A stretch of DNA of 51,795 nt from Lachnospiraceae bacterium (lineage in GTDB: Bacteria; Bacillota; Clostridia; Lachnospirales; Lachnospiraceae): assembly GCA_900769175.1 (NCBI GenBank), contig CAAGFP010000161.1, forward strand, positions 1 to 51,795. The letters run 5' to 3'. Positions within the stretch are counted from its first letter, which is position 1; every line of letters begins with the position of its first letter. Below the pieces are notes generated by a model. The model did no database searches. It was given only the letters and a program-made list of their open reading frames with translations, and was not told where the DNA came from. Positions 33,368-42,940 of this stretch are shown here, one piece after another. Position numbers and translations under genes: made by a program.

Positions 33368-34666
33368 CTATTCCAGTTCCAATTCATCCGTCCAGTCTTT
33401 ACCGGTGGACGGATAGATTTCTCCAAATCCCATATCCTTTATGATGAATTTGACCCGCTTTTCCGAAGTCATCGACAAGTCCAGTGATATTCTGGTTACC
33501 CGGTTCGGGCGCACCGGTAATCCTTCCAGTTTGAAATCTGCAAGCGAAGTTCCTCTTCTGCTCAAAAAATCTATTACAAACGTCACACAGTTACTTTCAC
33601 GCAGAATCAATTCACAATGTCCGTTCACCTCATACCACTGATCCCCTGCTGTTGCAAGCGGAATCGTAATCTTTTTCCCGTCCTTTAACACTTCAACTCC
33701 GATGGAGGCTTTTAAGCGGTCTTTCCCGAGAAAGCGGATTTTTTTCTCATATCCGGTCGGTACGGCTTTCTCCTTCGCCGCAAAGCATGCACCCTTGCTG
33801 AAAAGATTGTTTCCCTTAAAAACTCTTCTTCCTTTACAAAGATATCTTAAGGACTCGCGACACCAGTCATCGTAGAAATTTTCACCGATTAGATAAATTC
33901 CGGAAAAAACCGTATTTTCGCAATGAGAGGTTACAATCTCAAGAAATATTTTATCCTTTTCTTCTGCCGAAAGCCCGTCCTCTCTGCCCAGCCTGAAGTC
34001 CGGGTAATCGAACCGTTCTACCGTTGCAACTGCAGGATTTACGAAACGGTTCCGCTCCAGCCTGTAGATGGAAAGATGTCCGTCAATCGAATCACAAAGG
34101 AGGATGTGATGTTTTTGCAATTCTCCGCCCTGATTAAGCATATAGAAGAAAAAGCTTTCTTCATAACTGATATAATGAACCTTTTCCAGATTAACTTTTA
34201 ACATGGAAACGGCTTTTTGAAGCGTTCTGATATCCGATACATTTGCTTCCCTTAACGTAATTACAATTTCTGCCACCTTATCAGGCGTTGACATGATGGA
34301 TAAAAGTGCAAGGCTTTTTCTTAAAAACAATGCCAGAAGATCGCATGCACGGTATTCATCCCGTCCGACACGGACATTCGTTTCTTTTGAAGCGCTTTCA
34401 AAAATATTTTGAATTAAATCCCCTTCCCCTTCTTCATAAGCCTTTAGGGCATCCGCTCCGATCAGCCACTGGTTGGAGTTGTTTTTCTTTAAAAGGACAA
34501 AAGGAATTTTGTATTCTTCCTGCCCTAAAACCGTACTGAAGGTTTCCGGATTCTCACTATCGATTCTGCAATAGGAAATCTGGACATAATTCCGTGTCAT
34601 GTCATAACCGATTACAAAACGGTCTTTATTTATTTTATCAAAAACATCTTTAATTTCTGTCAGCAT
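33368..34666 (-). CDS. DUF5716 protein, Hsp70/actin-like fold
   Basis: A 432-residue protein. RFVIGYDMTRNYVQISYC (17-34) resembles the first phosphate loop of the Hsp70/actin ATPase fold. HHILLCDSIDGHLSIYRL and SGIYLIGENFYDDW resemble the second phosphate and adenosine motifs. The C-terminal 100 residues (PNRVTRISLDL, IKDMGFGEIYPSTGKDW) look like a beta-sandwich similar in place to an Hsp70 substrate domain. The DUF5716 name and fold are my recognition from sequence; ATPase activity is untested. It starts 14 bases after the DUF5717 gene. Confidence 0.75.
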   Translation of the reverse strand: MLTEIKDVFDKINKDRFVIGYDMTRNYVQISYCRIDSENPETFSTVLGQEEYKIPFVLLKKNNSNQWLIGADALKAYEEGEGDLIQNIFESASKETNVRVGRDEYRACDLLALFLRKSLALLSIMSTPDKVAEIVITLREANVSDIRTLQKAVSMLKVNLEKVHYISYEESFFFYMLNQGGELQKHHILLCDSIDGHLSIYRLERNRFVNPAVATVERFDYPDFRLGREDGLSAEEKDKIFLEIVTSHCENTVFSGIYLIGENFYDDWCRESLRYLCKGRRVFKGNNLFSKGACFAAKEKAVPTGYEKKIRFLGKDRLKASIGVEVLKDGKKITIPLATAGDQWYEVNGHCELILRESNCVTFVIDFLSRRGTSLADFKLEGLPVRPNRVTRISLDLSMTSEKRVKFIIKDMGFGEIYPSTGKDWTDELELE

Positions 34667-34680
34667 TTCTTATCACTCAC

Positions 34681-37600
34681 CTACTTTTCATCACGCCAAA
34701 ACATCATCCGTGTTAAATAATCCGTCTGCAGGTATTCATAAATCCGTTCACCGCATGCTTCTAAATTTCCCTGCATTTTTTCTTTCGCTGCCCTGTCAAG
34801 AAGGGAATATCTCCAGGGGGCTGAAGGATTCATAAACGCTTTCGATTCATTCTCTTCACCGGTTTCTTTTTTCAAAACACTGCTCTGTGTCAGTTGTTCG
34901 CGATTCCCGTTTTCTTCCGTGATATAGTACTTAATTTCATCGCCCGAAAACAGAATAAACTTCCGGACAAAGATTCCGGCATAAAGATTGTCCATCTCTT
35001 CCTTTCGGTATTCCGTTTCCATTCCGTTTTCATGTTCAATACAATAATGAATGATAACCCGGCTTGTCGGTCTTCCTTTATATTCAACAAAGGACAAGTC
35101 CGTGAATTTAAGCATTCCGGGAATTTTTGCGGCAAAAACCGGGAAGAAAGGGAAGCAGACCCCGTTTGAAATCTCTTTTTTCAAAAGTTCATACAGGAAG
35201 TTGACATCCCAGGTTGCCGGATCTTTGCCCGAATAAAACTTAAGCAATGCAAGCCTGCTGATACGATTGATTTCTTCTCCGTCTTTATACAGATTTACGA
35301 GCATATGCATGACACGTTCTTCCGGCTTCCGGTCAGACACGAAATAATCAAATGCAATTCGTGCCAGAAATGCTTTCTGCAGCGTCATATTACCGTTTTG
35401 TCTGATATAGCGGTCAAAGTAATCCATTTTATCCTGACATAATATTCCGGTAAAAAGAATCTGAATCAATAATCTTTCCAGCAGTTTGTAATCATCCACA
35501 CCAAAAGAATCCATAATCCGGTCAATTTCCCTTAACTCTCTTGTTGTACCCTCGAAATAATCGGACAAATAAGTAAGGATATTCTGATCATATTTCTGCT
35601 TGCGGTACAGGTAGCAACAAACACCTTTCATCTGCTCATTCTCTTCAAATGCCGTCCTCTCTAAAAGGCGGCTTGCAAGACGGAGAACCGTCTTTGTCGA
35701 AGTATGCTCCGTTCCGAATCTCGTCAGCCACTCAAAAGCGGTATCATACAGACCTCTGGCCACAAGGATATGTATAAAATTACCGCGATCCTGAGCACTT
35801 AATGCCTCTGGCTTGACATTTAATAAAAGCTCGTCCAGTTCGCGAATGCAGTCATTCTCAAAATAGAAGTTCACAAGCAAAGATAAAATCTGCTTTTTAT
35901 AATCCAGTGTAATTTCATCGGCAGAAAGCAGTCTGCTAAACCAGTATTCATTCTTGTCCGTTACGCCATGAATTCCGCTTTCGCATTGACACATATAGAC
36001 CAAAAGTCCCATATGTTCAACCGAATCGTCCAAAAGAATCCGCAAAAGTTCAGGATTCCAGAGTACCTGTTTAGCCGCAACGGGTTTCTCAATTACATAG
36101 CGATTGGTCCTGTCATCTTCCAAAAGAAGGTGATAATTCTCACCATAAACCGGTACATAGGCAACGTGATCGGTTACCGGAAAAATCTCCTGTGTCGTTA
36201 ATTCATCATGAATGACAATGACCTTCCGGGCAAGCGGATTCTCAATCGGAATTTCGCGTAAAAACAACATCCCTGCATATGCCGCAGCAACTTTTTCGTC
36301 CTGTAATAACTCTTTATTTACCACTCTTTGATAAAGATAGATTAAATCCCGATTGATTCTGCCTTTCAGAATCTGTTCTTTAACGAAATCGGTAACGCTT
36401 TCCGCATAAGACATCGCAATCTCGGGATAACGGACTCTTCTGTGCAAGACATTCGCATACAAAAAGGCTCTGTGCTCATAATCCAGATTGTTCTGATATG
36501 CGAAATACATCATAACAATTTTCGGAAGATCCCCCTGGTAATTCAAATCAATGGAATCCATATAGAATTCATACAATCTCGTGATACGAAGTTCATGCAT
36601 CACACCAAGCTCAAACCATTTAAAATATTCCGGTGAGCCGCAATTTCCCTTCATCAGATAGGAAATGATGCAGGAAAGCAATTCCTTGGAGGGATTCTGT
36701 TCGTAAGCCACTTCTAAAATATCAAACAGTTTTTTACGAAAACTTCTTTCCCTGCCTGCTAAGAAAAGCACTCTCTCACTTACGCTCTCCGGCATAATTC
36801 GATTCTTCGCCGCAAAAGAAAGAACCGCAATCTCAAATTCTTCCAGTTTCACCAGTAAAGAAGGATTCTCTTTCATTAACTCCAGACATTCCGCATAAAG
36901 CAACGGTGAATTTGCACCATTATGATACTGTTCTTCAAGGAACTGGTAACGTTTCTCCGGGCGGAAGCATAATTCTTCCTGAAGATAAAGCATCAGCCAC
37001 CCCAATCGCCAGTCATAGTTTTCGCGATTGTACATTTTATTGATACGGGCAGCGATTTGGTCTACATACTCACTTTCTCTATTGACCAAAGTGGTCAGAT
37101 ATAGAAAATATCCATAAACGGCCGGAGTTACCTCGGTTTGTGACAATAATTCTTCTACCCGGTCCAGAATGAATCCTGCATCCGAAAACCGCTCTTTCGC
37201 AATTAAAATATGTGACTGATACAGCCTGGAAACAATGCTTTTTTCTTCTTTTCCCACCATCTGATCAATCAAAACGCTTGAACGGTCCGTCCATGCCTCC
37301 AGTGACACTTTGCCAAGACGGAAATCGATATATTCACGTGTCAGGGCAGCAGTTGCCTTCTTAAACATATGAGATGCCGAGGAATATAAATCTTTATAAT
37401 CCATATCCGCAATGATTTCCGCTTCTAAAACGCCTTCACCGTAATCCACATAAACGGTTGCGTGATTACGTCCTTTATGCAAAAGTGCCGGTTCTATCGT
37501 TGCGATAATAGAACAGACATTGTTATTAAAATCCCTGCCTTCATATTCGACCTGTTCAAATGTAACGAAATCTTCGTTTGTCCAGACCGAAAGTCTGGAA

Positions 37601-38277
37601 TATCCCCATCCGGTCCGGCTGACACAAATCTCTTTTCTGACCGGTGCCGAAGGATTCTTTATTTCTATCCGCGAACCGGATATTTTATATTGGTTTCTTG
37701 ATTTCTTTCGAATCGCATACAGAAATTCATCCACATTTCTCTGATTGTTCGAATCCGTACTCAAACCCCGGTAAATTCCGCGGTATCTTGCATCATTTCC
37801 GGTTAGCAGTTCATAGAAATCCTTCGAATAGAATAACTGGACCGCCTCTTCCCAGTTTGTCTGTGCAAGATTGGCAAAATGAAAAAGATTCTTAATCTGC
37901 CCCATGGAACTGTATAGAAAGACTTTCTCCATAACAGCTTCAAACTTTAATTGAAATTCTCCTCTGTCGGTGATGACAAGGAGTTCTCCGTATACATGGT
38001 CTCCTTCTTCCAGTCCGGTGCTGTCAAAGAGATATTCAATTTCAACCTGATCCCCCCTAAATTCCTTTGTGAGAATCTCCAGCCGCAGATTCGTGGAATA
38101 AACAAAGCCGGATAAAGGTATGTTCGATACAGACAGGTTGTGAATTTCAAATGAACCACGACGAACCTCGGCGCAGGAAAAAACCATTTCTATTTTTTCT
38201 ACCGAAAATTCTATATTTCCGTTTGCTTCAGCAAACTCAAAATCTTCCTGTACCTGAGTCCAAACTGCTCTTTTCAA
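34681..38277 (-). CDS. DUF5717 protein, large beta-sandwich plus helical solenoid
   Basis: A 1198-residue cytoplasmic protein. The N-terminal 300 residues contain two Ig-like beta domains (FEIHNLSVSNIPLSGFVYST and the RTGWGYSRLSVWTNEDFV region). A long helical solenoid with TPR-like pairs runs from about 310 to 1000, and the C-terminus returns to beta structure (SRVIIHYCIEHENGMETEYR). I start at TTG 38277, eight bases after GGGG; the upstream ATG at 38421 would lack a ribosome site and add a region of unrelated composition. It is the first gene of the operon, and its partner by spacing is DUF5716. Confidence 0.75.
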   Translation of the reverse strand: MKRAVWTQVQEDFEFAEANGNIEFSVEKIEMVFSCAEVRRGSFEIHNLSVSNIPLSGFVYSTNLRLEILTKEFRGDQVEIEYLFDSTGLEEGDHVYGELLVITDRGEFQLKFEAVMEKVFLYSSMGQIKNLFHFANLAQTNWEEAVQLFYSKDFYELLTGNDARYRGIYRGLSTDSNNQRNVDEFLYAIRKKSRNQYKISGSRIEIKNPSAPVRKEICVSRTGWGYSRLSVWTNEDFVTFEQVEYEGRDFNNNVCSIIATIEPALLHKGRNHATVYVDYGEGVLEAEIIADMDYKDLYSSASHMFKKATAALTREYIDFRLGKVSLEAWTDRSSVLIDQMVGKEEKSIVSRLYQSHILIAKERFSDAGFILDRVEELLSQTEVTPAVYGYFLYLTTLVNRESEYVDQIAARINKMYNRENYDWRLGWLMLYLQEELCFRPEKRYQFLEEQYHNGANSPLLYAECLELMKENPSLLVKLEEFEIAVLSFAAKNRIMPESVSERVLFLAGRERSFRKKLFDILEVAYEQNPSKELLSCIISYLMKGNCGSPEYFKWFELGVMHELRITRLYEFYMDSIDLNYQGDLPKIVMMYFAYQNNLDYEHRAFLYANVLHRRVRYPEIAMSYAESVTDFVKEQILKGRINRDLIYLYQRVVNKELLQDEKVAAAYAGMLFLREIPIENPLARKVIVIHDELTTQEIFPVTDHVAYVPVYGENYHLLLEDDRTNRYVIEKPVAAKQVLWNPELLRILLDDSVEHMGLLVYMCQCESGIHGVTDKNEYWFSRLLSADEITLDYKKQILSLLVNFYFENDCIRELDELLLNVKPEALSAQDRGNFIHILVARGLYDTAFEWLTRFGTEHTSTKTVLRLASRLLERTAFEENEQMKGVCCYLYRKQKYDQNILTYLSDYFEGTTRELREIDRIMDSFGVDDYKLLERLLIQILFTGILCQDKMDYFDRYIRQNGNMTLQKAFLARIAFDYFVSDRKPEERVMHMLVNLYKDGEEINRISRLALLKFYSGKDPATWDVNFLYELLKKEISNGVCFPFFPVFAAKIPGMLKFTDLSFVEYKGRPTSRVIIHYCIEHENGMETEYRKEEMDNLYAGIFVRKFILFSGDEIKYYITEENGNREQLTQSSVLKKETGEENESKAFMNPSAPWRYSLLDRAAKEKMQGNLEACGERIYEYLQTDYLTRMMFWRDEK

Positions 38278-38368
38278 ATCTCTTACCCCTTTTCTGTATG
38301 TTCCGTTTGCATTTTCCGGGAAAATCACTATAATTATTGAGTGAAAAACCTTGTCTGCATACGGATTT

Positions 38369-38398
38369 ATTATAACATTTATGTAAGCGGATAGACAA
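38369..38398 (-). promoter_or_regulatory. promoter of the DUF5717 operon with flanking dyad
   Basis: On the minus strand TTGTCT (38398-38393) and TATAAT (38374-38369) are separated by 18 bases. An 8-bp inverted repeat, CCTTGTCT (38349-38356) and AGACAAGG (38393-38400), brackets the -10 and covers the -35, and could be an operator. The 38278-38471 gap holds this promoter and the ribosome site of the divergent aminotransferase gene. Confidence 0.62.
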
Positions 38399-38471
38399 GG
38401 GATTTTCATGGATTCATCCATAGATATATGATTTTTTTTCAGAAAAACACAATATATTGGAGTAAAATAAG

Positions 38472-39572
38472 ATGATTGCAGCCAAAGAACATTTTCACGG
38501 AAGTGATTTAGAGAAAATCGAACAGATTTATAAGATCCGAAAAGAAGAAATCATCCAGTTCGGAGCCAATGTCAATCCACTCGGTCTGTCCGGACATTTC
38601 AAATCCGAACTTTCCAAAAAGCTGGATGTTATTTGCTCTTATCCGGACAGGGAATATCTTGCCTTAAGGCAGGACATTGCCGCATACTGTCACACCGATT
38701 ACTCATTCTGCATTGTCGGAAACGGCAGTACGGAGCTGATTGCACAAAGCATTCAGTCTCTGCGTCCGAAAAAAGCAATGGTGATTGCACCTTCCTATTC
38801 CGAATACGAAAACGAATTAAAAAAAGCAGGAAGTGAGATTACCTATTTCCCGCTTTCAGAGGAAGATGATTTCCGCCTTAAAACACAAAAACTGTTTCAC
38901 GCGCTGGGGAAAGACTGCGATTTATTAATCTGTTGCAATCCGAATAATCCCACTTCCGGTTTCATTCCCATATCCGATATGAAAGAAATTCTGGAATACG
39001 GCCGCAATGAAAACATCACCGTAATCGTTGATGAGACTTATGCGGAATTTACGGAAGACATCCGGCAAGTCAGTGCGATTCCGTTGGTAAAAGAATATGA
39101 AAATCTCATTGTTTTACGCGGAATCTCTAAATTTTATGCAGCTCCGGGCCTTCGTCTCGGTTATGCAATTACTTCAAACAAAAAAACACGAGAGGAAATT
39201 GTGAAAGCACTGAATCCCTGGTCCGTCAATTCCGTTGCGGCTACTGCTGCCGGCATTCTGTTTCGGGATAAAGATTTTATCCGAAAAACAAAGAAATTAA
39301 TTGCAGACGAAAGACGTTTCTGCGTCGAAGAACTGAATCAAATCAAGGGCTTGAAAGTATTCAATCCCTCTGCGAATTTCGTATTGGTTAAAATAACGGA
39401 TGAAAACAGACACAGCGACGAACTCTTCGATTTCTGTATCCGCAAAAAACTCATGATTCGTGACTGTGCTACCTTCCCTTATTTAAATGAGCAGTTTTTC
39501 CGTTTCTGTTTTATGAAGCACGAAGAAAACATTTTATTGCTGCAGGCAATCAAAGAATTTATGGAAGGCTGA
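38472..39572 (+). CDS. PLP aminotransferase, HisC/CobD-like
   Basis: A 366-residue class I/II aminotransferase fold enzyme. The entry HGSDLEKI...QFGANVNPLG is typical of CobD-like threonine-phosphate decarboxylases and HisC relatives. The PLP region has DETYAEF and the Schiff-base lysine in RGISKFYAAPGLRLGYA. It may act on histidinol phosphate, threonine phosphate or another amino-acid derivative; no cobalamin or histidine genes are nearby. GGAG precedes the ATG. The peptidoglycan-binding gene follows in the same direction. Confidence 0.82.
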   Translation: MIAAKEHFHGSDLEKIEQIYKIRKEEIIQFGANVNPLGLSGHFKSELSKKLDVICSYPDREYLALRQDIAAYCHTDYSFCIVGNGSTELIAQSIQSLRPKKAMVIAPSYSEYENELKKAGSEITYFPLSEEDDFRLKTQKLFHALGKDCDLLICCNPNNPTSGFIPISDMKEILEYGRNENITVIVDETYAEFTEDIRQVSAIPLVKEYENLIVLRGISKFYAAPGLRLGYAITSNKKTREEIVKALNPWSVNSVAATAAGILFRDKDFIRKTKKLIADERRFCVEELNQIKGLKVFNPSANFVLVKITDENRHSDELFDFCIRKKLMIRDCATFPYLNEQFFRFCFMKHEENILLLQAIKEFMEG

Positions 39573-39652
39573 GCCGAAAGAATTCTTCCATGAACCTTTC
39601 GAAACTTCATGCATATACTTATGATAAAGAATTGCATCATAAGGAATCACTT

Positions 39653-40897
39653 ATGCCCGAAGAATATATGAACAGCTCCGGAAAACTGATTTTTTACTGT
39701 GTTTCAACCGGAACTTATTTCCCGATTGCCAATGCACGTATCCGGATTTACAGCAGCGAGGATCCGGAAACCATAATCGAAGAAGTAACGACAGACGAAT
39801 CCGGTCAAAGCAGAATCATCGAATTACCGGCGCCGCCTGTAGAACTGTCTCTTGATGAAAACTACGACGGAGCGCCCTATTCCGTATATAATTATTCAAT
39901 CTATGCCGACGGGTACGAACCGCAGGAAATTGAATTCGCTGCAATCCTTCCGGACGAAACAGAAATCCAGACCGTCCAGCTAATTCCCGTTACCGAAGGA
40001 TTCGGCTCCGAAATCATTATCATCCCACCGCATACCCTATACGGAAATTACCCTCCGAAAACCGAAGAAGCCGAAGTAAAGCCCATCGAAGAAACCGGAG
40101 AAATTGTATTAAGTCGTGTAGTCATTCCGGAATATATTGTCGTTCATGACGGAATTCCTTCTGATTACAGCGCCTCCAATTATTATGTCCGTTACACGGA
40201 TTATATCAAAAATGTTCTCGCCTGCGAAATCTATTCCACCTGGCCCGAATCCACCATTTATGCCAATGCACTTGCCATTATGAGTTTTACGCTGAACCGG
40301 GTCTATACGGAATGGTACCGGAACAAAGGATATTCCTTTACGATTACCTCATCGACTGCCTATGACCAGAAATTCGTTTACGGCAAAAGTATTCCGGCCA
40401 ATATTGACCGTATCGTCGATTCCATTTTTGCAAATTATCTGTCAAAGCCCGGAATCACGCAACCGCTTTTTACCTCGTATTGTGACGGAAAAAACACCTA
40501 TTGCAACGGGCTGAGCCAATGGGGTTCCAAAAACTTAGGTGAGCGGGGCTATTCTGCCATCGGAATTCTTCGCTATTATTACGGCTCTGATATCTATATT
40601 AACTCGACCACATATATTTCCGGTGTCCCCTCTTCCTTCCCGGGCTATTCGCTGACCATTGGTTCTACCGGAAATAAGGTCACCCAGCTGCAACGGCAGC
40701 TCAATACCATTGCCAATTACTATCCTGCCATTCCCAAAATCGTTGCGGACGGTTTCTATGGGCAGAAAACAGCCGATTCCGTGAAAGTATTCCAACGGAC
40801 CTTTAATCTCGGAGTATCCGGAATTACCGACTATCCGACCTGGTATGCGGTTTCGAGAATCTATGTAGGCGTAACCGATATTTCGGAACCATTTTAA
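39653..40897 (+). CDS. SpoIID-related/peptidoglycan-binding protein
   Basis: A 414-residue protein. Residues 10-120 look like a carboxypeptidase-regulatory-like beta domain (IANARIRIYSS, YSIYADGYEPQEIEF). The middle (about 170-300) is the conserved region found in Lachnospiraceae peptidoglycan-binding proteins (YTDYIKNVLACEIYSTWPES, LNRVYTEWYRNKGY). The C-terminus carries a PG_binding_1 domain (LQRQLNTIAN, DGFYGQKTADSVKVFQR). It likely contacts cell wall, but no export signal is seen. I prefer ATG 39653 (AAGGA seven bases before); the ATG at 39590 has a weak site. Confidence 0.75.
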   Translation: MPEEYMNSSGKLIFYCVSTGTYFPIANARIRIYSSEDPETIIEEVTTDESGQSRIIELPAPPVELSLDENYDGAPYSVYNYSIYADGYEPQEIEFAAILPDETEIQTVQLIPVTEGFGSEIIIIPPHTLYGNYPPKTEEAEVKPIEETGEIVLSRVVIPEYIVVHDGIPSDYSASNYYVRYTDYIKNVLACEIYSTWPESTIYANALAIMSFTLNRVYTEWYRNKGYSFTITSSTAYDQKFVYGKSIPANIDRIVDSIFANYLSKPGITQPLFTSYCDGKNTYCNGLSQWGSKNLGERGYSAIGILRYYYGSDIYINSTTYISGVPSSFPGYSLTIGSTGNKVTQLQRQLNTIANYYPAIPKIVADGFYGQKTADSVKVFQRTFNLGVSGITDYPTWYAVSRIYVGVTDISEPF

Positions 40898-40904
40898 AAC
40901 AAAA

Positions 40905-40937
40905 CCCCTCCGCGTTGATTCTTCAAACGCTGAGGGG
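40905..40937 (-). terminator. bidirectional terminator between mrp and the peptidoglycan-binding gene
   Basis: CCCCTC and GAGGGG, with inner GCGTT/AACGC, pair around a small loop. On the minus strand the stem is followed by TTTTGTTTT, a good terminator for mrp; on the plus strand it follows the stop by seven bases with a weaker T-run. Confidence 0.82.
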
Positions 40938-40985
40938 ATATTGTATTTAATCGAAAATTTCTATGAATTCCGATTGAATGAAATC

Positions 40986-41807
40986 CTAGATATTCTTTAA
41001 CATTTCCGCGAAATCATTTAACCAGTCGCCTTCGTAAAGTTCAATCATTCCCTTATCACAGGCTCCGGCAAGTTTTTGATTCATCGGAATTTTGGCCACA
41101 TGTTCAATCTCATATTTCTTCGCGATTTCATCGATATGGCTCTCTCCGTAAATATAATGTTTCTCCTTACAGTTCGGACATTCAAAATAAGACATGTTTT
41201 CTACAACGCCGAGGATGGGAACCTTCATCATATTAGCCATTTTTACAGCCTTCTCCACAATCATGGAAACCAATTCCTGAGGGGAGGTTACAATGATAAT
41301 TCCGTCGACCGGAATGGACTGGAATACCGTCAAAGGAACATCTCCGGTTCCGGGCGGCATGTCTACAAATAAATAATCTTCATCTGCCCAGATCACATTC
41401 TGCCAGAACTGCTTAACGGTTCCGGCAATCACCGGTCCTCTCCATACAACCGGATCGGTTTCATTTGCCAGCAGCAGATTGACGGACATAATGTCTGTAT
41501 CCATTTTGGACTTGACGGGAAAAATTCCGAATTCATTTCCTTCAGCCTTATCTTTTATTCCGAACATTTTCGGAATGGAAGGGCCGGTGATATCCGCATC
41601 TAAAATACCGGTACTGTATCCTTCTCTTTGCATGGTAACTGCAAGTAAAGAAGTAACCAAAGACTTTCCTACACCGCCTTTTCCCGAAACAACCGCAATC
41701 ACCTTTCTGATGTTTGACATCTCATGGGGTTTTTCAAGAAAGGACTTGGGATCTTTTTCTGCGCAGGATGAACTGCAGGAACTACAATCATGTGTACAAT
41801 CGCTCAT
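40986..41807 (-). CDS. mrp: Mrp/NBP35-family iron-sulfur carrier ATPase
   Basis: A 273-residue P-loop ATPase with the deviant Walker A SGKGGVGKS (41-49), switch DADITGPS and DMPPGTGDVPL, and the Fe-S CxxC in YFECPNCKEKH. The N-terminal tail has a cysteine cluster, CTHDCSSCSSSC. Such proteins carry iron-sulfur clusters to target enzymes. The ribosome site AGGAGG is 24 bases from the ATG with a perfect 14-base palindrome in between. Confidence 0.92.
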   Translation of the reverse strand: MSDCTHDCSSCSSSCAEKDPKSFLEKPHEMSNIRKVIAVVSGKGGVGKSLVTSLLAVTMQREGYSTGILDADITGPSIPKMFGIKDKAEGNEFGIFPVKSKMDTDIMSVNLLLANETDPVVWRGPVIAGTVKQFWQNVIWADEDYLFVDMPPGTGDVPLTVFQSIPVDGIIIVTSPQELVSMIVEKAVKMANMMKVPILGVVENMSYFECPNCKEKHYIYGESHIDEIAKKYEIEHVAKIPMNQKLAGACDKGMIELYEGDWLNDFAEMLKNI

Positions 41808-41816
41808 AATTTCAAT

Positions 41817-41830
41817 GTGCCCGCGGGCAC
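41817..41830 (-). promoter_or_regulatory. palindrome between ribosome site and start of mrp
   Basis: GTGCCCGCGGGCAC is a perfect 14-base palindrome. AGGAGG (41837-41832) lies one base before it and the ATG (41807) nine bases after it. Folding would cut the effective spacing from 24 to about 10 bases. Confidence 0.6.
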
Positions 41831-41975
41831 GCCTCCTTTTAAATCATATATAAATTACTGAGTGAGGGTATTTCATTCATTTCCAGGTCAAAAATGAAAA
41901 AACACCTCACAATTAATTATTGTATCACTAAACAACGTCAGAACGCAACCTTACAATCAAATATCTGAATCATAA

Positions 41976-42027
41976 TTGCAATCGTGTATTGTAATCGTGT
42001 ATTGCAATTATGTATTGCAATCATAAA
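41976..42027. repeat. 13-base tandem repeat, four copies
   Basis: ATTGCAATCGTGT, ATTGTAATCGTGT, ATTGCAATTATGT and ATTGCAATCATAA stand head to tail, in the gap between mrp and the acetyltransferase gene. Confidence 0.85.
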
Positions 42028-42034
42028 TCATACA

Positions 42035-42805
42035 TCACATCTTAATTTTCGTCGAATACAATTCTGCCCATGTCGGAATAAATCCGGATTTCACTTCAAC
42101 CGTCTGGGACTGAATATGCGACTCCGCCGTTCCATAGAAAGGAACAATACCTTTCTCCATGATTTTATCTTTCAATAAAATTGTCAGATTTGCGCCCAAA
42201 TTTCTTCCGCGGCATTTCGGATTCACATCAATTCCAATCTGCCACATCATTTCCGAATCCATCGAAGCTCCGGACATTCCGACAATCTCTCCTTGGTCAA
42301 ATGCAGCTACCGCTATCATATCCGGTGCATTTGAATCAAAAGAAAGTGCATTTTTAAATCGCTCATCACCGCGAAACTGCTCTAATTCGTTTTTTTCAAA
42401 CCACTGTATTTGTAATCCGTCTCTTTGGCGCAACTGCTCTTCTTTGGAGAAAGCTTCCACGCCAAGGGGAAGGCAGAAATGATGAAAATCAGCTATCGTA
42501 TGTCCATAGCTCACTAAACAGTCATCCACCTTTTTTAGATTCGGATAAAGTGAAAACCAGGCGCCGTCTGCATCCTTTAGCAATTCCCGAAACTTTGGAA
42601 GCAGGTTTTTCGTTGCACTGCAGACAATTTTTCCGTTGATACATAAAATCTTTAGTACGCTTTCACATTCACGAAAACGCCGTCTCCCGTCAAGCGCAAC
42701 ATATTCCACAAATTCGTTATTCATACTGGCTATCTGATCTTTTGTACAGTTATAATCGAGACATAACTGTTTATACAAAATCTCTTTACATTCTTTTTTA
42801 TTCAA
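42035..42805 (-). CDS. GNAT-family N-acetyltransferase
   Basis: A 256-residue protein with an N-terminal accessory domain and a C-terminal GNAT domain (about 165-256). GIDVNPKCRGRNLGANL is the acetyl-CoA loop (motif A). It moves acetyl groups from acetyl-CoA to an unknown amine. The start is the TTG at 42805, seven bases after GGAG; the ATG 21 codons upstream overlaps the promoter (TATAAT at 42857-42852) and is rejected. Confidence 0.78.
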   Translation of the reverse strand: MNKKECKEILYKQLCLDYNCTKDQIASMNNEFVEYVALDGRRRFRECESVLKILCINGKIVCSATKNLLPKFRELLKDADGAWFSLYPNLKKVDDCLVSYGHTIADFHHFCLPLGVEAFSKEEQLRQRDGLQIQWFEKNELEQFRGDERFKNALSFDSNAPDMIAVAAFDQGEIVGMSGASMDSEMMWQIGIDVNPKCRGRNLGANLTILLKDKIMEKGIVPFYGTAESHIQSQTVEVKSGFIPTWAELYSTKIKM

Positions 42806-42851
42806 TATCCCTCTCCTGTGTATTTCTATTTCTAAAATTCGAGTCCTTTTC

Positions 42852-42879
42852 ATTATACCCGATTTCATCGATAAGTAAA
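42852..42879 (-). promoter_or_regulatory. promoter of the acetyltransferase gene
   Basis: TTTACT (42879-42874) and TATAAT (42857-42852) on the minus strand are separated by 16 bases. Confidence 0.6.
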
Positions 42880-42940
42880 CTCAGATAAAAATAAAAAAGA
42901 AGGAATTCACATTTCCTTCCTCTTTCTCCATAGATATGAA

